In this document: positions 9,455 through 19,132 of the stretch, one piece after another
How positions within the stretch are numbered: position 1 is the stretch's first letter
Layout of the letters: each line of letters opens with the position of its first letter
NCBI GenBank assembly: GCA_028281765.1
Contig: JANQJF010000056.1
Coordinates: 102,415-166,414, forward strand
Source: Planctomycetota bacterium
GTDB taxonomy: Bacteria; Planctomycetota; UBA1135; UBA2386
DNA: 64,000 nt
Direction: 5' to 3'
The notes under the pieces: model-generated
What the model was told of the DNA's origin: nothing
The model's database searches: none
What the model saw: the letters and a program-made list of their open reading frames with translations, nothing else
Made by a program: the position numbers and the translations under genes

Positions 9455-9556
9455 GTGCAAAACGCGACAGTCAGTGTTACGGCTGCGTAACGCTCACCCG
9501 CCGCGCGCGCGGCACGAGTGTTACGCAGGCGTAACGTTCAGTGTCGCGTTTTGCAC
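9455..9556. repeat. Long imperfect palindrome containing nested hairpins
   Basis: The two 41-base arms (9455-9495 and 9516-9556) are reverse complements apart from a few central mismatches; the outer 15 bases of each arm match perfectly. The loop (9496-9515) is very GC-rich. Each arm also holds its own 6-bp stem (GTTACG...CGTAAC, at 9476-9491 and 9520-9535). It lies between two co-directional genes. It may be a terminator, a REP/MITE-like repeat or a protein-binding site. No T-tract follows. Confidence 0.8.
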
Positions 9557-9600
9557 GGAGACGATTGCGACACTCACCCCAATGCGCGACTCTCCAAGGT

Positions 9601-10200
9601 ATGCGTCCCATCGTCCTCTGCTTCGCCCTCCTCGCCGGTTGCGCCGCGATGCCCGACGACGGCTCCGTGTCGTTGATCACGCCCGGTTCCTTCGATGGGT
9701 GGCACACCGCGCCCGGTGGCTCCTGGCGCTGGGACGGCGACGTGCTGATCGGCGAGAGTCCGAAGTCGGAGAAGCGGCACGGGCTCTTGATCAGCGACAA
9801 GCGCTATCGCGACTTCGTGGCGTCGATCGAGTTTCGCGCGGTGAACGGGTGTAGCGGCTTCTACTTCCGCGTCGACGAGAGCGACAAGCACACCGGCGTG
9901 AAGGGGTTCCAGGCCGAGGTCGAGCCGAACTTCGAAGCCGGCGGGCTCTACGAGACCGGTGGCCGCGCGTGGGTCGTCAAGGCGGACCCGAACCTCGTCG
10001 AGAGTGTCTACACGCCCGGCGAGTGGGCGCGCATGACGGTTACCGCGATCGAGGACGACGTGCGCGTCGAGCTCAATGGCGTCGTCACGGCCGAACTGAC
10101 CGACGATCCGGGCCGTCGTGAAGGGCACTTCGCGCTGCAGCTGCACGGCGGGCAAGACCTGCACGTCGAGTTCCGCAACCTGCGGGTCATCGAGCGGTAG
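9601..10200 (+). CDS. DUF1080 (3-keto-disaccharide hydrolase-like) lipoprotein
   Basis: 199 residues. The N-terminus is a short lipoprotein signal with lipobox LLAGC (Cys near residue 14). The rest is a single concanavalin-like beta sandwich of DUF1080 type: FDGWH near the start, SIEFRAVNGCSGFYFRV in the middle, GEWARMTVTA and HVEFRNLRV at the end. The family is very common in planctomycetes and is linked to glycan or glycoside breakdown at the cell surface. The ATG at 9601 is the only start that gives a signal peptide. The next gene starts 10 bases later, so the two are probably co-transcribed. Confidence 0.85.
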   Translation: MRPIVLCFALLAGCAAMPDDGSVSLITPGSFDGWHTAPGGSWRWDGDVLIGESPKSEKRHGLLISDKRYRDFVASIEFRAVNGCSGFYFRVDESDKHTGVKGFQAEVEPNFEAGGLYETGGRAWVVKADPNLVESVYTPGEWARMTVTAIEDDVRVELNGVVTAELTDDPGRREGHFALQLHGGQDLHVEFRNLRVIER

Positions 10201-10210
10201 AATCCACGCG

Positions 10211-10699
10211 GTGTTCGACGAGCAGCGAGAAGTTCGAGAGGGCGGCGAGTCGTCCCCGGCGAGTGCGACGGTCTACCGCGGCGACTACGACGATGCGCTC
10301 GCGCTGCAGGTCGAGTTCGGCGCGCTCGGCATCGACGTCGAGCTCGTGCTGGAAGACGACGATGCCGAGGCTGCCGAGCTGCGAGTTCCGGAGGCGATGC
10401 ACGATCAGGTGCGGCCGCTCGTCGACAAGCTGACGGCGACTCTGCTCGAGGAGGAGCGCGGTCCGCTCGTCGATCCGAACGTCGCCGAAGTGGACGCGAT
10501 CGGTCGCCGGATCTGCTTCCTTTTCGCCACTGGCGTCGGCTTGCCGTTTGCCCTGCTGCTCGCGCCGGTCTACTTCGCCGCCGCGAAGCAGGCACCGCCG
10601 AGTCCGCGTGTGCACACCTACACGATGTTCTGCCTGACGGTGAGCGCGCTCGTGGTGGCGTCCGTTATCGTCGCGGTCGCGTTGCAACTCGGCCGCTGA
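10211..10699 (+). CDS. Small two-helix membrane protein with DUF2007-like domain
   Basis: 162 residues from a GTG start. The N-terminal 80 residues (VYRGDYDDALALQVEFGALGI, then ELRVPEAMHDQ) resemble the DUF2007 putative signal-transducing fold, a small alpha/beta domain. Two hydrophobic segments follow (around ICFLFATGVGLPFALLLAPV and LTVSALVVASVIVAVAL), putting the domain on the membrane surface. GTG is chosen because it follows the previous stop by 10 bases; the open frame further up overlaps the DUF1080 gene. An ABC exporter starts 17 bases downstream. The role is unknown. Confidence 0.7.
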   Translation: MFDEQREVREGGESSPASATVYRGDYDDALALQVEFGALGIDVELVLEDDDAEAAELRVPEAMHDQVRPLVDKLTATLLEEERGPLVDPNVAEVDAIGRRICFLFATGVGLPFALLLAPVYFAAAKQAPPSPRVHTYTMFCLTVSALVVASVIVAVALQLGR

Positions 10700-10716
10700 C
10701 TGCTTCCGATCCAGAG

Positions 10717-12516
10717 ATGACCGCCGACTCCTCGAAGCTCCGCCTGCCGCCGCTCGGCCGGGCGATGCGGCTCGCGGCGCTCGGCGGACGGGGACTCCTG
10801 GTTGCGAACTTCACGCTCGCGCTCGTGCAGGGCGTCGTCCCGGTGGTCTCGATCTGGTTGATGAAGCTCGTCGTCGACGCGATCACGGCAGGCATCGGAA
10901 CGGACGATCCGGATGCGGCCTTCGACGACTTGCTGACGGTCGTCCTGATCGCGGCTGGCGTCATGCTGCTCGGCCAGGTCTTCCGCACGGTGGCCAGCCT
11001 GGTGTCGGAGCTCTACGGCCAGCGCGTCGGCGATCGTGTTGCCGCCGAGATCCACGCGCACGCGAACGCCCTGGACCTCGGCGATTTCGAGGACCCGACG
11101 TTTCACGATGCGCTCCAGCGGGCACATTCCGAGGGCCCGACGCGGCCGGTCGCGATCGTCGCCGTCCTCGGCGGACTGTTGCAGTCGTCGGTCACGCTAC
11201 TCGGCATGGCGGTGGTGCTGGGCACGCTGCACTGGGCGGTGCCCTTTGTGGTGACGATTGCTGCCGTGCCGGCGGTGGTCGTGCGGCTGCGTCACGCGCG
11301 ACGGCTCTACGAGTGGCAGATGCAGCGGACTCCGGATCAGCGATCGACCGGTTACTTCAATGCCGTGCTGACGTCGCCGCAGGCCGCCAAGGACGTGCGC
11401 GTCTTCGGCCTCGGCTCGTGGCTCTCGCAGCGCTACATCGATCTACGCCTGCAGCTACGCGGAGAACGCATCGCGCTGTCGTGGCGCCTGGGGCGTGCCG
11501 AGCTCTTCGCGCAGCTGCTGTCACTCTCCGTCGTGTTCGGTTCGTATCTCTGGCTCGGCTGGAGCGCGATCACGGGCGTGCTCACGCTCGGCGCCCTCGT
11601 GCTGCACACACAGGCGATCCAGAGGCTGCAGGGTTCGGTGGGCGAGTTGCTGCGGAGCGGTGCTCGTTTGCTCGAGGACGGGATGTTCCTCGAGCACTAC
11701 TTCGCGTTCTTGGATCGACAGCCTCGCATCTGTGCGCACGATCCCGTGAGTCCGGTTCCGGAGCGGATCGAGTCGCTCCGATTCGAGAGCGTCGGCTTCA
11801 CCTATCCTGGCCGCCCGGAGCCTGCGCTGGCGGGAATCGATCTCACGATCCAGCACGGCGAGCGAGTCGCGATCGTCGGGCAGAACGGCGCGGGCAAGTC
11901 GACGCTGATCAAGCTGCTGTGTCGGCTCTACGATCCGCAGGTCGGTGTGATCACCTGCAACGGGATCGACATTCGTCGCTTCGACCCGACCAAGTGGCGC
12001 TCACGCCTCGGCGTGCTCTTCCAGGACGCTGTGCCGTTCGAGCTGAGCGCGCGTGACAACATCGCGTTCGGCGCCCTGGGCTCCGATCACCCGGTCGAAG
12101 AGGCCGCCGTTCTCGCGGGGATCCACGATCGCCTCGCCGCCTTGCCGAATGGCTACGACACGATCGTCAGCCGTCGATTCGCAGGCGGATCCGAGTTGAG
12201 CATCGGGGAGCGGCGCATGCTGCTGCTCGCGCGCGTGCTGCATCGGCAGGCGCCTCTGCTCGTGCTCGACGAGCCGTCCGCGAGCCTCGATCCGCGCAAT
12301 GAGGTCGCGATCTTCGACAGGCTGCAGGCCGCGGCCGGGGACCGCACGCTACTCTTCGTCACCCACCGGCCGCCGACGCTCGCGTTCGCGCAGCGCGTCT
12401 TGGTCCTCGATCGCGCTCACCTCGTAGAAGACGGCGCACCCGCGGAGCTCGCGCGACAGGGTGGGCCGTTCGCGCGCCTGTTCAGCGCCCCGCGTCCGGA
12501 TCGAACTTCGGGTTGA
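10717..12516 (+). CDS. ABC exporter: fused permease and ATPase
   Basis: 599 residues. The N-terminal half has about six membrane helices of the type 1 exporter fold. The C-terminal half is the ATPase, with Walker A GQNGAGKST near 387-396, signature SELSIGERR near 493 and Walker B LLVLDEPSA near 514. The signature reads LSIGE instead of LSGGQ, a tolerated but unusual variant. It should act as a homodimer exporting a lipid, peptide or drug-like substrate. Its last 35 bases overlap the 3' end of the convergent sulfatase gene. I considered it as the exporter for the amine dehydrogenase gamma subunit, but it lies 25 kb away. Confidence 0.9.
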   Translation: MTADSSKLRLPPLGRAMRLAALGGRGLLVANFTLALVQGVVPVVSIWLMKLVVDAITAGIGTDDPDAAFDDLLTVVLIAAGVMLLGQVFRTVASLVSELYGQRVGDRVAAEIHAHANALDLGDFEDPTFHDALQRAHSEGPTRPVAIVAVLGGLLQSSVTLLGMAVVLGTLHWAVPFVVTIAAVPAVVVRLRHARRLYEWQMQRTPDQRSTGYFNAVLTSPQAAKDVRVFGLGSWLSQRYIDLRLQLRGERIALSWRLGRAELFAQLLSLSVVFGSYLWLGWSAITGVLTLGALVLHTQAIQRLQGSVGELLRSGARLLEDGMFLEHYFAFLDRQPRICAHDPVSPVPERIESLRFESVGFTYPGRPEPALAGIDLTIQHGERVAIVGQNGAGKSTLIKLLCRLYDPQVGVITCNGIDIRRFDPTKWRSRLGVLFQDAVPFELSARDNIAFGALGSDHPVEEAAVLAGIHDRLAALPNGYDTIVSRRFAGGSELSIGERRMLLLARVLHRQAPLLVLDEPSASLDPRNEVAIFDRLQAAAGDRTLLFVTHRPPTLAFAQRVLVLDRAHLVEDGAPAELARQGGPFARLFSAPRPDRTSG

Positions 12517-13855
12517 GCTCGCGTGGGACCGGCGCCGCGACCGATTCGCGCCACGCCTTCATCTGGTCGTGCATGGCGGCGACCCGATCGGGGTGCTGCT
12601 CGGCGAGGTTTCGCGTCTCCCCGATGTCGCTGCCGAGGTCGTAGAGCTCGAGGCGTCCGTCCTCGAAGAACTCGATCAACTTCCAGTCGCCCTGCCGAAT
12701 GGCGGCCGCGGGCGTCGTGCGCCACGGGTTCTTGCTGCGCTTCGTCGCCTGCAGGTATGCGGGGAAGTGCCAGTGCAGACTCCGAGCGGGCAGTTCTTCG
12801 CCGTCGAGCAGCGGAGTCAGACTGACGCCGTCCGCGCGTTCGGGCTTGGCACCGCCGAGTTCTGCGAACGTCTGGAACAGATCGATCCCGAGTACCGGGG
12901 TCTCGCAGCTGCCGCCCCGGATCCGACCCGGCCACGCCATGATCATCGGCACGCGGATTCCACCCTCGTAGAGCATGCCCTTGGCGCCTCGCAGCGGGTG
13001 CATGCCCGTGACGTTGCCGTGGCCGCCGTTGTCGGAGAAGAACACGACGAGCGTGTTGTCGCGTAGGTCGAGTTCATCGAGCACATCCAGAATGCGGCCG
13101 ACGCTGATGTCGACGCTCTCGACCATCGCGGCGTACTTCGGGTTGTTGTGGTGCCCGTCTCCCGACTTGTTGCGGTACTTCTCGGTGCGCTCCTCGACGG
13201 CCTGGATCGGCGTGTGCACCGCGTAGTGGGCCAGGTGCAGAAAGAACGGCGTCTCACGGTTCTTCCGCACGAAGTCGATCGCTTCGTCGGTGAGGCGCGC
13301 GGTCAGATGCTCGCCCTTCGGACCGTTTGGAAGCTGGGGGTTCTTGTACGGAGCGAAGTAGCCGCCGCGCGGGGACCCCGATTTGTTCCCCCCGATGTTG
13401 ACGTCGAACCCTTGCGTCGTCGGATCGTCTCCCAAGTGCCACTTGCCGACGTGCGCCGTCGCGTATCCCTGCTGCTGCAGCAGCTCCGCGATCGTCACGA
13501 AGTTGCCGTCGAGGTCGGTGCGGTTCTGCGTCGGAACCAACTTGCGGTGCTTCGCCTTGCCGCGGGCCGGGGAGCCGACGGTGTAGACGCCGTGCCGCGG
13601 TGTGTAGAGTCCGGACATCAGGCAGGCACGGCTCGGTGCGCAGTTCGGCGCGTTGGCGTACGCGTTGCTGAAGACGAGCCCTTCCATCGCGAGCCGGTCG
13701 ATGCGCGGCGTCTCGTAGTAGCGGCTTCCCATGAAGCCGAGGTCGCGCCATCCCAGGTCGTCGATCAGGAAGAAGACGATGTTCGGCGGACGCTGGGTTG
13801 CGGCGACGTCCGTCGCGCACCCGCACAGCAGCAAGAGAATCAGGATGCGTAGCAC
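12482..13855 (-). CDS. Formylglycine-dependent sulfatase, lipoprotein
   Basis: 457 residues from a GTG start that begins a lipoprotein signal (LILLLLCGCA). Metal ligands lie in FFLIDDLGWRD (D32, D33). The CxPSR activation motif is at 72-76 (CAPSRACLMSG), where the Cys must be converted to formylglycine. GKWHLGDD and FFSDNGGHG supply later metal and sulfate ligands. The protein probably removes sulfate from polysaccharides at the cell surface, as in many planctomycete sulfatases. The frame stays open upstream to 14041, but that part is not protein-like. No catalytic FGE is in the window, so activation must come from elsewhere. Confidence 0.9.
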   Translation of the reverse strand: MLRILILLLLCGCATDVAATQRPPNIVFFLIDDLGWRDLGFMGSRYYETPRIDRLAMEGLVFSNAYANAPNCAPSRACLMSGLYTPRHGVYTVGSPARGKAKHRKLVPTQNRTDLDGNFVTIAELLQQQGYATAHVGKWHLGDDPTTQGFDVNIGGNKSGSPRGGYFAPYKNPQLPNGPKGEHLTARLTDEAIDFVRKNRETPFFLHLAHYAVHTPIQAVEERTEKYRNKSGDGHHNNPKYAAMVESVDISVGRILDVLDELDLRDNTLVVFFSDNGGHGNVTGMHPLRGAKGMLYEGGIRVPMIMAWPGRIRGGSCETPVLGIDLFQTFAELGGAKPERADGVSLTPLLDGEELPARSLHWHFPAYLQATKRSKNPWRTTPAAAIRQGDWKLIEFFEDGRLELYDLGSDIGETRNLAEQHPDRVAAMHDQMKAWRESVAAPVPRELNPKFDPDAGR

Positions 13856-13916
13856 ACGGCTATTGGATCGGTCGCGCACGGGTACGCAAGTCACCAACGC
13901 TGGGGCAGCCGGCGCG

Positions 13917-13939
13917 TCCCGGGCCGGGGAGGCCCGGGA
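13917..13939. terminator. GC-rich hairpin upstream of the sulfatase gene
   Basis: A perfect 9-bp stem (13917-13925 with 13931-13939) with a 5-base loop. It lies between the end of the 35-residue peptide gene and the start of the sulfatase, both on the minus strand. It is a plausible terminator for the kinase-sigma-peptide operon. No T-run is visible. Confidence 0.45.
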
Positions 13940-13992
13940 ATCACCGGCAGGTGGCGATGTGTTCGCTAGATGCTGGTCGGGTGAAGCGAACA

Positions 13993-14100
13993 CTACGGGA
14001 GCAAGATGATCCCGGACGTGTACAGCGCCACCGACAGGCATGCCGTCACCGTGACGGCGAGCCGATCGGAGATCGGCTTTCTGCGATACGTAATCTTCAT
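13993..14100 (-). CDS. 35-residue single-span membrane peptide
   Basis: A very short gene coding for a peptide with a basic N-terminus (KITYRRKPISDR) and one hydrophobic segment (LAVTVTACLSVALYTSGIILL) that reaches the C-terminus. I accept it because it has one of the clearest ribosome-binding sites in the window (AAGGAGGAC, plus-strand 14104-14112, three bases before the ATG). It also sits 83 bases downstream of the sigma factor on the same strand. Its orientation would place the basic end in the cytoplasm. The function is unknown; a membrane regulator or toxin-like peptide are possibilities, neither supported. Confidence 0.55.
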   Translation of the reverse strand: MKITYRRKPISDRLAVTVTACLSVALYTSGIILLP

Positions 14101-14103
14101 GGT

Positions 14104-14112
14104 GTCCTCCTT
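14104..14112 (-). promoter_or_regulatory. Strong Shine-Dalgarno site of the 35-residue peptide
   Basis: On the minus strand this reads AAGGAGGAC, close to the full anti-SD complement, with three bases to the ATG at 14100. Such strong sites are rare in this window, and it is the main evidence that the small gene is translated. Confidence 0.6.
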
Positions 14113-14183
14113 CTCGTGCTGGACGCCTCGAAGAGGGCCGAAAACCTCGTGACCGAAGCGAGGTTCTCTACCTTGTGGGAGGT

Positions 14184-14807
14184 TCAGTCTTCGAAGAGGA
14201 CACCGCTTTGCTCGTAGCCCGCGGCCAACAGGGCCTTCGCGAGAGCGGTCCGCGCTTTGCCGTACGCCATGCGCGCGGCGTCCGCGGTCGGCTTGTCCAG
14301 CTGCTCGGCGATCTCGGCCCACGACGCGCCCGCGAAGTGCCGCTGCACGATCAGTTCGCGGATGTCCGCTGGCATGTTCTCGAGAGCGGACAGCAGGATC
14401 TCGTGACGTTCGGCCTTGTCGACCTTGTCGAGTGGCTTGGTCTTGCCGTCCTCGGGGTGCAGGTCCGGGTTCGGGTCGACCTCGCGCTGCTTGTCGACGT
14501 CGCGCTTGCCGCCGGAGCGGATGCTCTTCGCGGCGTCCGAGATCTGATTCTCCGCGATTTTCGCGAGCCAGTTGATCAGGCTCGCCTCGGAGCGGATCTC
14601 GAGGCGCTCGATGATGCGTGCGGCCGTGATGAACGTCTCTTGCGACAGGTCGGCCGAGTCGAACGCGAGCCGGAGGCGCGCACCCATGCGGGCGCGGACG
14701 ACGGCGCGGACGCGATCGTAGTAGCGCGAAAACAGCTGACTCAGGGCGTCTTGGTCGCCGGATTGCGCGGCGCCGACGAGCTCGAGGCTCTTTTCGAAAT
14801 CGGTCAT
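14184..14807 (-). CDS. ECF-type RNA polymerase sigma factor coupled to a kinase
   Basis: 207 residues. Region 2 is visible as LFSRYYDRVRAVVRARMG and FDSADLSQETFITAARI. A charged linker rich in Asp and Lys follows, then region 4 with the helix-turn-helix FAGASWAEIAEQLDKPTADAARM. The gene starts three bases after the stop of the kinase gene, so the two are almost certainly co-translated. A sigma factor next to its own kinase suggests activation by phosphorylation in place of a classical anti-sigma factor; this is inference from gene order. Confidence 0.88.
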   Translation of the reverse strand: MTDFEKSLELVGAAQSGDQDALSQLFSRYYDRVRAVVRARMGARLRLAFDSADLSQETFITAARIIERLEIRSEASLINWLAKIAENQISDAAKSIRSGGKRDVDKQREVDPNPDLHPEDGKTKPLDKVDKAERHEILLSALENMPADIRELIVQRHFAGASWAEIAEQLDKPTADAARMAYGKARTALAKALLAAGYEQSGVLFED

Positions 14808-14810
14808 GGG

Positions 14811-16583
14811 TCAGAGCGAGACGGTTAGCTTCGCGAAGTGGTTCTCTTCGATTCGTTCCGAATCGAAGATGTCGAAGACGGATCGGGCGCTTCCACCTGT
14901 TCCGCGCAGAGGTCCATCGAGGCGTTCCAAGAGGTCCTGTGCGTGATCGGTCGGGACGGTTTGGACCCCGCGATTCCCGGCGTACGTGTTCAGCCCGTCG
15001 ACGACCTCTTGGAGGATGTCGATGCTCGCGGCCTCAGTCACGGTATAGAACATGAGCTCGCCTTTGCAGCCCGGCGCGACGATTGCCTCGCGAGACGCGA
15101 ACTCGACCACGTGTCGTCCGGACTCCACGACGGATTTGAACGGGCTCTCGTCGGCGGGGTTCTTCGCGCGGACGGGTATGAAGGACTCCTCGCCCGATGT
15201 CGACTTCAGTTTCGCGATCGCGAAGACCGCTGTCGTGCTCTTGGCTTCGAGCTCGACGCCGCCGGCGGCGGGCCTTGCCATGCCGGCCTGGCCGGCGTGA
15301 GCGAACCCCGCGACCAGCTTCACGCTGGGGCTCGGCATCAGGAGCCACGTCGCCGTCATCGTGATCGCGATCGTCGCCGCGACGAGCGACGCCGTTCGAT
15401 TCCGTCGCACGAAGTAGCGCGCGCGACGCGCCATCGAGCCTCTGCACGCCGTCGGTATCTCGGTGCCGCCGAGGTAGCGCTCGAGGTCCTCGCGAAACGC
15501 GCGCGCGCTCGCGTAGCGCCGTTCGACGTTGTGCTCCATCGCCTTGAGGCAGATGTCCTGGAGCTCACGCGGTACGTGCTCGTCGAGTTTGCGCGGCATC
15601 TCGACATCGCCACGTGAGATGTGCGTCAGGACCTCCGAGATCGAGTCGCCCTTGATCGCGCGTTTGAGCGTCAGGAACTCGTAGAGCACCGCGCCCATCT
15701 GGTAGACGTCCGAGCGGGGGTTGATGCCGGACTGCTGCGTCTCGACCTGCTCTGGCGCGACGTAGAACAGCGTGCCGAAGAGTCCCTGGGTGATATCGCC
15801 GGACTTCGTATCGAGCGTGCGTCCGAGACCGAAGTCGAGCAGCATCGGTTTGCCGCCGCCGCACAGCATGATGTTGTTCGGTTTGAGGTCGCGGTGGACG
15901 ACGCCCTTCTGGTGCGCGGCTTCGAGGATGCGTAGGATCGCGGCCGTGATGCGGGCGACGGATCGGTACCAGTCCTCGTTACCGAGGATCTGGTCCTCTT
16001 CGTGCGTCGGCTCCCGATCGATGATCCGCAGGATGTCGCGTGCCGTCGGCTTCGCGCCGAGCTCCGAGGCCTTGCCGATCACGTCCGACAGCGGAATCCC
16101 GTCGACGAGCTGCATGGCGAAGAACGTCATGTTGCCGTCGGCACAGAAGTCGTGAACCGCCGCGATGCCGGGATGATCGATGCGCTGCATCAGCTGGGTT
16201 TCGCGGCGGATGTTCTCGACGGAGTCGAGGGACGCGCACGCGTTGCTGTTCAGGATCTTGACGGCGACGGTGCGCTCGAGGTGGGCGTCGTGTGCCGCCC
16301 AGACTTCACCCATGCCTCCTTCGCCGATCTTCCGCTCCAGCCGGTACCGATCGGCGAGCACGAGCCCGGGCTCCACCTTGTGGATGAACTGGTGGATCTC
16401 GTTGTCACCGGTCGCCACGAGTCGACGGAACAGGTCGCGATCCGAGTCCGTCGCGAGCTGCCGTAGGTAGTCCTCGAGATCTGGCGACTCACCCGACTCC
16501 TTGGCGACGAAGAACTCGGACGCCAGGCGGTCGAGCAGCGAGTCGTCGGAGGAGTCGTCGAGGGGACGCGTCGGGTCGGTCAT
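14811..16583 (-). CDS. Transmembrane Ser/Thr protein kinase paired with a sigma factor
   Basis: 590 residues. An acidic N-terminal region of about 75 residues (DLEDYLRQLATDSDRD) precedes the kinase domain, which has IGEGGMGEVW, VAVKIL, HRDLKPNNI and DFG (LDFGLGRT). A membrane helix near 395-412 (VAATIAITMTATWLL) follows. The outer domain of about 170 residues is beta-rich and unrecognised. The substrate may be the sigma factor encoded three bases downstream. A perfect 17-bp hairpin lies upstream, between this gene and the preceding minus-strand gene, so it may have its own promoter. Confidence 0.92.
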   Translation of the reverse strand: MTDPTRPLDDSSDDSLLDRLASEFFVAKESGESPDLEDYLRQLATDSDRDLFRRLVATGDNEIHQFIHKVEPGLVLADRYRLERKIGEGGMGEVWAAHDAHLERTVAVKILNSNACASLDSVENIRRETQLMQRIDHPGIAAVHDFCADGNMTFFAMQLVDGIPLSDVIGKASELGAKPTARDILRIIDREPTHEEDQILGNEDWYRSVARITAAILRILEAAHQKGVVHRDLKPNNIMLCGGGKPMLLDFGLGRTLDTKSGDITQGLFGTLFYVAPEQVETQQSGINPRSDVYQMGAVLYEFLTLKRAIKGDSISEVLTHISRGDVEMPRKLDEHVPRELQDICLKAMEHNVERRYASARAFREDLERYLGGTEIPTACRGSMARRARYFVRRNRTASLVAATIAITMTATWLLMPSPSVKLVAGFAHAGQAGMARPAAGGVELEAKSTTAVFAIAKLKSTSGEESFIPVRAKNPADESPFKSVVESGRHVVEFASREAIVAPGCKGELMFYTVTEAASIDILQEVVDGLNTYAGNRGVQTVPTDHAQDLLERLDGPLRGTGGSARSVFDIFDSERIEENHFAKLTVSL

Positions 16584-16623
16584 CTGGAGGTCCAGTGTGT
16601 CACATGGCGGGAGAGTGCCATAG

Positions 16624-16666
16624 CGCTTCGCTGGGGGCAGGGACCGGGCCTGCCCCCAGCGAAGCG
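16624..16666. terminator. Perfect 17-bp hairpin between two minus-strand genes
   Basis: Arms 16624-16640 and 16650-16666 are exact reverse complements around a 9-base loop. On the minus strand it follows the stop of the anchored protein (16686) and precedes the kinase start (16583). It has terminator-like stability but no T-run on either side, so a transcript-stabilising or regulatory hairpin is also possible. Confidence 0.6.
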
Positions 16667-16685
16667 ATAATCTGAGAGAAACCGG

Positions 16686-17390
16686 TCAGGGCCCGACGCG
16701 CGACACGATGGTGCCGTTTTCGTCCAAGAACTCGAGGGCCGCTGCTCCGTCCGCCCCGACGCAGAGCCGAGCCCGAATTCGTGCCGCGCGGTCGCGCAGG
16801 AACACTCCGGCACGGCCGCTCTCGTCGCGTCCGACGAACAGTCGCTGCGCGCCGAACGGATCGCGGAAACCGATCTTGCCTAGGAACGACTCGATCTCCC
16901 GGGTCTTCGCTTCGCCGTCCTCGATCCCGTTGATCCGGGTTCGCTCTCCGAGCACCTCGTCCAGCGGGAGCTCCGGCCGGTCCCAGACTCGCAGCCCGGC
17001 GATCCGTTTCGCTCCGTCGTTTCCCTTCCGTTCGCCGTAGGTCAGACCGACGACCTGGTCCTGTTTGTGCTGGTCGAACAACAGCGACGCGCTCGCGTCG
17101 CCGTCTTCGCCGCGAAACACGAGGCCGCCGCACTCGTCACCTTCGTCGTTGAAGAACAGCATCCCGGGGTGGCTCGAGCTGCGCTTGCTCTCGACGCCGT
17201 TGAGGATCGGCCCGGGAAAGCGCGTTTCGTTCGCGATCAGGAGTTTGAGCGCGCCGTCCTCGCCGACGACGTTCAGGCGACGGACGGTGAGCTCGTCGAG
17301 CTCGAGTCGGCTGCCGTTTGCGAGCACTACCACGAGCGCGATCGTGACGGCGAGGGCGTACGCGAGAACTATGTGCAGCTGCCAGCGCAT
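16686..17390 (-). CDS. N-terminally anchored protein of unknown function
   Basis: 234 residues. One N-terminal membrane helix (IVLAYALAVTIALVVVLA) is followed by a soluble beta-rich domain. The domain has repeating short strands around Gly and Asp: LNVVGEDGALKLLIANE, GMLFFNDEGDE, GLVFRGEDGDA, LFVGRDESGRAGVFL, ALEFLDENGT. These look like five or more related beta units, perhaps a small propeller or solenoid. Similar uncharacterised anchored proteins exist, but I know no function. It starts 11 bases after the stop of the pseudokinase-caspase gene and is likely in its operon. Confidence 0.75.
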   Translation of the reverse strand: MRWQLHIVLAYALAVTIALVVVLANGSRLELDELTVRRLNVVGEDGALKLLIANETRFPGPILNGVESKRSSSHPGMLFFNDEGDECGGLVFRGEDGDASASLLFDQHKQDQVVGLTYGERKGNDGAKRIAGLRVWDRPELPLDEVLGERTRINGIEDGEAKTREIESFLGKIGFRDPFGAQRLFVGRDESGRAGVFLRDRAARIRARLCVGADGAAALEFLDENGTIVSRVGP

Positions 17391-17401
17391 GGCAGCGCAT
17401 G

Positions 17402-19105
<1,704 letters not shown>

Positions 19106-19132
19106 TGTGCGCGGACGAGTGTAGCGCCTTCG

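Noticed and set aside
10717..12516. ABC exporter as the exporter of the amine dehydrogenase gamma subunit (QhpF)
   Set aside because: It is 22-25 kb from the operon, in a different gene context; no sequence feature ties it to that system.
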